A stretch of DNA of 64,000 nt from Incurvaria masculella. Its lineage: Eukaryota; Arthropoda; Insecta; Lepidoptera; Incurvariidae. This document shows positions 25,701-34,700 of this stretch, piece by piece. The notes under the pieces were generated by a model. The model saw only the letters and a list, made by a program, of their open reading frames with translations. It did no database searches and was not told the origin of the DNA. Position 1 is the stretch's first letter. Each line of letters opens with the position of its first letter. The stretch is from the NCBI GenBank assembly GCA_946894095.1, contig OX335641.1, positions 16,634,501 to 16,698,500 of the forward strand. The letters run 5' to 3'. Both the position numbers and the translations under genes were made by a program.

Positions 25701-28700
25701 GTAATCAGGCTCTATACATAAATAGTGTTTTGTGGGGATTCGATTGCTAAAATTGCAGATCTATTCAAATACATTTTCAACTTGACCAACTTATTTCGTA
25801 ACAATGATTGTCAGACTAAGTCAGAAAAGACAGTTCAAGAAGTGGTAATGCCCTTGAATAAAAAGTTTACTAACAACAATAAAATAGTGAAAACAAACCT
25901 CAACAGAGTAACGAGTCCGAGCTGGGCGTCCACAGCGAAGGTGTTGGGTGGTCCCGTCGCCGACAGCAGCTGGTAGGCGATCCGGCCGTAGCGGCCGCTG
26001 TCGCCATCTCGCGCCCTCGCCGCGTACACAACGGAGCCCACGGGCGCGGACTCCGCCGCGGAAACACGCACCGATGATGCCTCGAACTCTGGCGCGTTGT
26101 CGTTCACGTCGTCGACTGTGATCTGGACCTATCGGCGACAGAAGAGATTATTTCCGGCTCCATCATGAGACCAGCTCAATATAATGATAATTTGTTATTT
26201 TCATTAGAAGTATGCAAATGGCAATTTGTTAGGAAGGTGGACACAATAGAATAGTGGCCAATCCTCAACTCACCTGTAACTGCTGGGGCTTTCTGCATGT
26301 GGAAGTAGCGCGCCTCGCTATCCTGCGGAACAAAATCTGTAAATCAATGCTGAGATCAGGAGATCAGGCAGGCTGACCACCAAAACTAACCAGTACCTGG
26401 TCATAACATTTGGGAGTGGCAAGTAAGTAGCGTGCGGATCGTGGATTAGCGGCATGGAACTCTTCACAGCGTCGCTCTGCGGGTCAACGCCGAGCTGCCG
26501 CTTGGCGTCGCAGAACACGATGGAGTTGTTGCCAGTTCTGAACTGACCTGTGTCTGGTCGTAAGTGCTGCCAGTCGCCGCCTGCACGCGAAGCAGGTAGG
26601 TAGCACGCGTCTCGCGGTCCAGAGGTACGGAACTCTTCACTGCGCTGCTCTGCGGGTCGACGACGGGGTCGCAGAACACGATGGAGTGGTTTCCAGTTCT
26701 GAACTCACCTGTGTCTGGTCGTAAGTGCTGCCGGTCGCCGCCTGCACGCTCAGCAGGTAGGTAGCACGCGTCTCGCGGTCCAGAGGTACGGAACTCTTCA
26801 CAGCTCCGCTCTGCGGGTCGATGCTGAACTGCCGTTCGGGGTCGCCGGACAAGATGGAGTAGCGCACGGACTGCTTGCCTGTACGAGATTATGAAAACGT
26901 TAGGTCGACTCCTCGTGGCAGATATTGTAGCCTTACGTATTAGTTTATTGGAATTTTCTCGAAAGTAAACGATTTCCCTCAATGTTCCAACCATTTTCGA
27001 AACTTGGAAGAATATTGTGGTTCATTCACATTATTTTAAGACGAAGAGGAAAAAAGCGCTTGAATTATGTTGGTATTGACTAAATGTTTTTGTTCTAAAA
27101 AGTTAAGACAAAAACTAAGGTTCTTGCAAAAGTTGGGCTTATTTAAAGCAGGTTCTGTTAGTATTACTAAAACGTATTTATAATTATAATATTTATTTAA
27201 TTTTAATTCAGTTCTATAAATAATACGGTTAAATTGATATACCTACTATGTAAATACTTTCTCTATAAATGTTTCTAAGTAAGGTCTCGTGCGTTCGGGC
27301 CGCTACTTTGTTATTGAAGTCATAAAATTGGATATCGTCTGAACATCACGAGGTTTGAATAAAACCAAGAATCGAAATAAAGTATGTTTTATTGCTTGCG
27401 CAACACAACACTCCTGCTCCGTGAATACGGATGGGTCAATAACAGGTGGTCGTATTCGTTCAAATTTTTGAAAGGGTACAAGAGCTTAGTCGCAAAAGAC
27501 GTAAAATGTAATGCTCTGATTATTTGTGCATAGTATGAAAATGATAATATGTTTACAGTTTATATTACTTTTTTCGGGCTAATTTGAATGGTGAAATGTT
27601 TAAGTGAAAATCACTCGACGGGAATTCTAGTGAGCTAGCATCACGCTATAAAATAATTAAACATCCTTGAATGAAACTGAAATCAATTAAATGGATAGGA
27701 ACGTTTTTGTATGAGAGTAAAAGAAGGAAGTAAAAACTGGGATCAAAATGAACTTTTTCCAAGGTTTCTTTTCGTAGCTAACATATGTATTATTGGAAAA
27801 TAAGGCCACGAGCACTGTGGCTCCAGAGCGGTGTCAGGTTTAATCCGGAGTATTTTGTCTCAATTTTCTAAGATTGAGGCGAGCGGCTGATATTGACTGC
27901 TCTGATTTATAACTCTCATAAATATTTATATATATCACTCCGGATCGTTTTACTTTCGACGTGAAATAGTCCGAGATGATAACATTGTGTTCAGTACTAG
28001 GAAAGTAAATATAGACCTAGCCGACGTCAATCTTCCAATGGACTCGAATCTTGGGCCCTAGACAAGGTGCAGCGTAAAATAAATCACACTTCGAGACATC
28101 CAACAGTCAAACTAGAAACTAAAGAACCAGAGAAACGCGTCGAGCTGAGTCATAACGCCGCACTGCTTCATTTCATCGCAGGATGCAACAATGTTATTGA
28201 ACGATCAGTAAAATGTTGCAAGAGCCGCCAATCGGCTTGTAAATAAGGATAAGATCCACTTAAAGCCCCACATAACTTCAGCAAGACGCCAGAGGCTTAA
28301 ACGATGCGCACATTCAATTAATTAAATGAACGCTCGCGACCTCAGCGAAGTCACGAGGTGGGAGGACGACGACGTGGCGGTATAGCACCAGGCAGCGTTC
28401 TTCTCCGTATTACTTAATACATTTGCATCGACTCCTTCTAAATTGAAATCATTAAGAGGCGGACGAAATGCGATTATCTCACTCACGAGACCCCCGTCCC
28501 CGGTCCTTGCCACGCACGTCCCGAACACTGATTCAATTAAAATGATGCGCGAGCGCAGATAAGTTTCGACAACAACCTCATTTGAAGACTGAATACTGAC
28601 CATTCGACTAGGAACGTTTCTTCTGATGCAGCGATGGTCGAACAACCTCGAACCAGTCCGTAGAAGTATATTATTTCCAGAATCAACAAAGATTTCTAGA

Positions 28701-31700
28701 AACCGGTCTGAGCCCAATTTCACGATGCATTTCTCGGCAAATAGAAAACCGCGGCGTCGCATACGAGCCGACTGTATTAAACAGAGGGTATTAAAGCTTG
28801 TGCCGCTCGAAAATAAGGAGTCGACATTTCACGTCCGAGATTGAATAAAGAGAGGAGTGAGAGAGAGAGGCAGAGCGCGGCCGCCGACGTGAGTGACGGA
28901 GACGAGAAGGATCTCCTGATGTTCCCGAATGCGCCTCGACACTCTATATCAATCTCGGAGAGGACCGCGGACGTGGCGCGCCAGAAGCGGACGACAAAAA
29001 ACGAACGCAAAAAGGACTCGCAAAAAATTCGACAATGAACCTTTAAATCGTCGTGAGAACTGCCAATTAAAAATTGATAGATATAAACCCATTTTCGTCT
29101 CTTTTCGTACATATTTTTAATGAGATTGCGCCTTCGTGCGCGGATCACGATGAAGATATCATAAGGCGCCAGTGAAATTTTAGCGGAGCGTCGGTGGGTA
29201 ATGCAAGACGACCAAAACACCACTGCTTGGTCGTCATACAATAGATGCAATATTCCTGATGGCGGCATTATTGGCAACTTTTTTTTTACAATAATACCGA
29301 TATTTATTGAATTTAAAAAAATATCAGATCGGCGTTTATCACTCTAGCAGAGTCAAAATATCAGAACAGGTAAAAACCTTTAAAGCCGGATCAACTGGAA
29401 ATGTTGCATAGAAAAATGGGATCGAGAAACAAACAATTAATAAAAACAATGGCACAAAAGAAGTCAGCCGCGCCGCGGACTGACAAGACAATAGTTCTCA
29501 AGGGACGCATCGGAGAAACGGCGTTGGTCGCCTTCGTTCTATTAATTTCATTTACAGTAATTAATGAGGGGCAGGCTGGTATCGAAAGCAAGCTTACAAG
29601 TCGGTGCAAAGACAAGCGCACCAGGAACCAGACATTACGATGTGTTGCGAACTGAATTTCTAAGCGCCGACCCATCGCATTTGCAGGTAATTGAGTTACT
29701 AGAGTTATTAAGCTCAGCAGCTATCTCCTTTCAATTTTAATTATGTGCAATTCTTTAAACGAGGTTATTATTGAGGGGGGAACGGCAGAACGTCTAATAT
29801 GCAGATCGTATAATTCATATTTTAACAAAATTTTAAAACCGTGCACAACGTATAATCGGCAGATTGGATAATTTTATACGTAGTGCATGAAGAAGTTTAA
29901 ACAATTAAATTACTTATTTCTCTATGCATAACGTATAATAGTCACAACGTATAATATTATGATCTTTATTTAACAATAAAAGAAAACCATGCATATCATA
30001 TAATCCAAAAACTTTTCATACGATAAGCGCCCTTATGTATATACTTTTAAAGCGTATACTCGCACGTGACGTTTCGACCGTCTCAATTAGCGTAAGGTGG
30101 CCTTTCGAAATTGTAGCAAATATCGATTCGTAGCAATTTCAGCCTTAAATGTATCGTTATTAGGCCGCTTTATGCAGTGCTTTTTGGCATATTATACGTT
30201 CTGCATGGTTTTCTTTTTTTTGTGAATTCATGCTAGGAATATTATACGTTGTGACTATTATACGTTCTGCATGATGCAAAGAGTTGATTTAATTTTTAAA
30301 CTTTATTCATGCACAACGTATAACATTATACGTTGTGAATATTATACGATATGCATGATTTTAATTTTTTGGATAAAAATACTATTATACGTTGTGAATA
30401 TTATACGTAGTGAATACGACTCTTATTAAGCACACAATCTTCGAAATGTTCACGTATACTTGTATTATAGCCAATGGCCAGCGTTATTTTTATGCATTTA
30501 TTCTATTACGTTGGTCTCGTTAGAAATTATTTATTCTTGTCAATTCATTTAGCATGTTCCGTGGAAGTTAACTAAAGTATCTCGGAGAAATTGGTTAAAT
30601 CAGTAACCACAAAAAGTGTCCTCGCATAGGGTCACCGAACCTGCTCGTTGTATTTTCGCTCAGTTTCATTTTGACTGTCGCATTCAACGTTCGATCTGTA
30701 TCCGGCCAAAAACGGACGGGGACATAAAGAAAATGTGGCAGCCACATATCTCGGCGAAACTATCGGCCCTCATTTGCGTAATAAGATTCATAATACGGCG
30801 GCAGGGACTGCAGCTCCTGGGAGTTGGAGACATTACACGCGCAGAGACAGTTGCACGGGGCTGAAATTTCGATTGTTCACGAGTAGAAAAAAATACGCAA
30901 TACATATAAATCTCAGTTAATATGGCGATAAAAGAAAGAGTTAACTAAAATATAGGCAGTTCGCCAACGCAAAAGTGTGGGACTGAAGTGACTAAAAATA
31001 GATGTCATTATAAGGGAAGAATCGGTCAATGTTTTTTTGGGATATGCAATATTTAAAATATATTTATGTTTTCTGAAGAAAAATATCTTGATGGTTAGCA
31101 CAACATTAATATTCGTTAACCTTCTTCGGAAAATGATTTTATTAATTTGTACCGATTAGAGTGCCATACATAATTGAATGGCTATCTATCAGCGAATATC
31201 GTATATCTAATTAATCAGCTACACATAGTCTCCACCTGTGGACTGGCACAAGTAATATGACGTTTGTGTAAAGTTGGCATAAGTAAATCAAGTAAATGCA
31301 TTTCTTTTGGGCGAGGCACAGATATACCGATGCGACAATACATTGTTACCGTCGCAAATCAAAGCGGTGACGGCGGCATTTGATTGAAAAGTCGTATTTT
31401 GGAATAAACAACTATTCAAAATCTACACGTTACATATTTCGCCGATAATGCCTAAGTGGTATACCATCCAGAAATGTATATTTTGCAGAAATGTAATATG
31501 CAATACTTAATTGCATCACGAGCTAGCTTCAACCATAAGAGTTATGTCTATAAATAGGAATAAAAGTACCATAAGTCAAATTTGGACAGACCGTTCTGAA
31601 AAAAGGTTTTAAATAGCAATTAAAATGCATGCATACGAAATGAACTATTGCAGCCTGAGAAAATTTACGGATGTCTCTGATGTTCCTATTGTAACAAAAC

Positions 31701-34700
31701 TAAGTTACGCTGAAGCCAACGTTTTCTGATGAAATGTGTGCTTTCAACGAAAAAACTTCATATTTTGGGATGTAAACAAATATTTCAGTTCCTATGCGCG
31801 TATTTCGTTTCGATCGCGTACGAATAAGAAGCATCCGTTATTCCTCAGGTCGGGATACTATCTGCCACTTATTACGGCGGGGTTTAATTAGAAAAGGCTG
31901 TTCTTCCTCTTAACAGTTACTGTAGGCCGGAGCGGGCGCGCGCCGCGGCGCGGGGCGGTGGACGCTGGGGTCGGCGGCGGCGGCGGCGGCGGCGGCTGGC
32001 GGTCCGCCCACCAACAATTTATGACTGCCAGCTCGCCCCAAGATAAATATCCATTAATTAAAAAACTCAAACGTTTTCCATGGTACTGGAATTAAAATTC
32101 GTACTCGCGCGTCTCATATCCGAATATCTCGTCTCGAGGTTCGACGCACGGAAGGCGAAGCAAAGATCTTGCAAAAGTGCGTAAGAATCGGCTTGGTAAA
32201 GCTTGGACTCTTTCCATTCCTCGGTCGGTTTGATAAAGGTTTGCAAGGTTTTTAAATGAAAGACTTTCAAGTATGTAATTACAATCATACCGATATAAAC
32301 TACACATTTATGTACAGACCAAGAAGTCCTATTGGAGGTCCTTATTCAGATATTAAATCGGTAGGGTTTTAGAGAGGTTTAAGGGCACTGGATCGACAAC
32401 AAACAAACACGTTGATCTCGAATCGAAGAGCCTAGTGAGATTGTATCGAACGGTATCATATGCATTCAAATTTGCTCAACAAATTCCTAGATATTCTCCT
32501 GAAACAATGGCGAGAGCTCCCACAGAACCCGGTCCGCGCGGAGCCGACGTAACGGTGAGTGCTCGCTCACCGCAATCCAATGATTTATACATCCGAGAAA
32601 CTCGCCTCGAAATATCTGCCCACTATTTTACTATTTAATGCTAAAGAAAATGCGTCTTATAATAAGCTTCACTGTTAGATGCACGCTTTATTGCCTAATA
32701 GCTATTGCGTGGCCGCTCACGATTACATTTGTAATGAGAAAAACATTGTTGCTATGAGGAATTCCTGCACAGAAGTTTACAACTTACTGGGTTTACTGTC
32801 TCATTTCAGGTAGATTAATAAGTTGTATCTTTTTAATGGAAAGTTGTCACATTTAATGCCATGCCGATTTCCAAGTTGCTGACGAAATTAACACAGTATT
32901 TTAGGAAAAGATAAGCCCATTTTAGTGTGTGGACCGCTACTGTTATGAGAACGGTGACAGTCTGTATGCACGACGTTGGTTATATCATATGTTACATTTC
33001 CTTAGGGGTCGCGTACGGATTAGCCGGAATTTATTTCAAAATATAATTTTAATATGCCCCGTAGCATTGAAAACTCACTGACATATTGTAAATTGTACAA
33101 AAAACTTTAAATATTTGTAGGATTGTGAACTGATAACATTCGAAGAAGTGTGAGCATATGTAACGACAATGGCAGTGAAATTAATGACAACGACTATCGA
33201 CGGTCTGGTTATCATTTTAAGTAATCAGCAGAAAGGTCGATTAAAAATAGTATTGAGACGTGTTTAGTATTTTTGGTTCTACTTTCCAAAAACATATACT
33301 ATATAGTATATAAGAGGTGTGTGCCAAAGGTATCCGACCTGTGTTTTTATTAATATTATTCGTCATCGGGCTAATGGCAGCCTTCTAGATAATCCCCATT
33401 TGTTTGAACAACACGCTCCCATATTGTTTCCACATCCTGAAACATTTCTGAAAGTCAGTTTTCGGAATAGCATTTAGTGCAATGGTCGAATTTATTTAAA
33501 TTATCTCTGTGTCGTCAAAACGTCAAAACTTTTTTATTTTGGTAAGAGCCAAAAGTCGCAGGCAATTTTGACGTGAATTCGTTGAACACGGTTCGTAGGC
33601 AAACTTTGGGTACGGAGCCCGAATAAATGAAGACGACCGCAAAAGTTAAAATAAAAGAACAAAAGTAATTCAACCGATTTATTTAAAATTGGACAAAAAA
33701 AGAAGACGTGGCATTGTCTTCTTGGAATCCAACTCAATAGATTTGGAACTCGCATCTAGGAAGTAATAGAAACTCGAAATCTGGTCCAGCTGGAGGCTAA
33801 TGGTAATTCTATTCGGTACTCCGCCATTAGAACGGCACGGCATATTCGCTCCCGAGCGCTGCCGTCTCTGGTGAGGTGTAAACGACACCGGGCACCGTCG
33901 GTCGTGATGCGGTGAGCGGAACAATGGCCGATTAGATATTTGAGGATCCGTATCGGACGATCTCTGCTCCACGATTTCAATAAATTCACGGAGCTGCTGG
34001 AGGGTAATTGAGACGTACTGGTACCGGATGGAGCTTAGGCCGCATTATCGCTTTGTCTTCACGGTTGTGCGAAATTAATGGCGTAATATCAAATAAGCAT
34101 CGATTTTATATTTCTTTGGTTGCCTTTGATCAACTTTCACCGAAAGAGATAAATTGTCTTTGTAAAAGAGTGCAACGTTTTCAGACTGTTTTAATAATAA
34201 CGTGCAGGCAAATTTTGTGATGACTTTCTTGCGCCATTAATTACAATACTTACTAATTACTAATCTTGCAAGAAAGAAGACTCTGGCCGTTCTTTGGCAG
34301 GTTGTCACTTAGGAAAACCCCACAATAAAGTGATAGGGAAGGAATGCTAATTTTTTGTAACTATTCGAAAAAATTAAACGTTATTATACACCATAATCTC
34401 GGATGGTAGCCGTGCCTACCATGGCCAGCCGCATTTGCGTAGTTGTTCAGCCCTTAAAACCTCCCTCTACAACTGACCTCGGTCCGCTGCGCTAGCCTTG
34501 AGGATTCCAAAGGACGTGCCCGGCGGTACGTCCTCTAGCACGCGGAAGTTGTACCGCGGCTTGTCGAAGAGTGCCGCGGGCGCTCCGGTCGGCAGCACGG
34601 CCACGGTCACCGTCACCGTGCCCGCCGCGGACAGCCCGCCGCCGTCGCTCGCCCCCACCTCCAGGCGGCGTCGGGAGCCCAGCGCCTCCGGCTTGCTCAC

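Larger units (their letters stand above)
26879..34477 (-). other. ds: Long ds intron (7.6 kb) with a fold-back element, GC islands and a mariner relic
   Basis: I see no supported coding exon in this intron. It contains the inverted-repeat element at 29805-30416, a mariner-like transposase relic at 33340-33540, a GGC trinucleotide run at about 31974-31998 inside a GC-rich patch (31920-32030), and CpG-rich stretches at about 28320-29270 and 29400-29660. Those CpG-rich stretches are open in several frames on both strands, which fits base composition better than coding. Large first-half introns of ds genes are plausible enhancer sites, but that is inference. Confidence 0.5.

Noticed and set aside
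30020..30416. Repeated ATTATACGTTGTG units first considered as a CRISPR-like array
   Set aside because: Units are too short, spacing is irregular, orientation alternates, and the host is an animal. They belong to a fold-back element.
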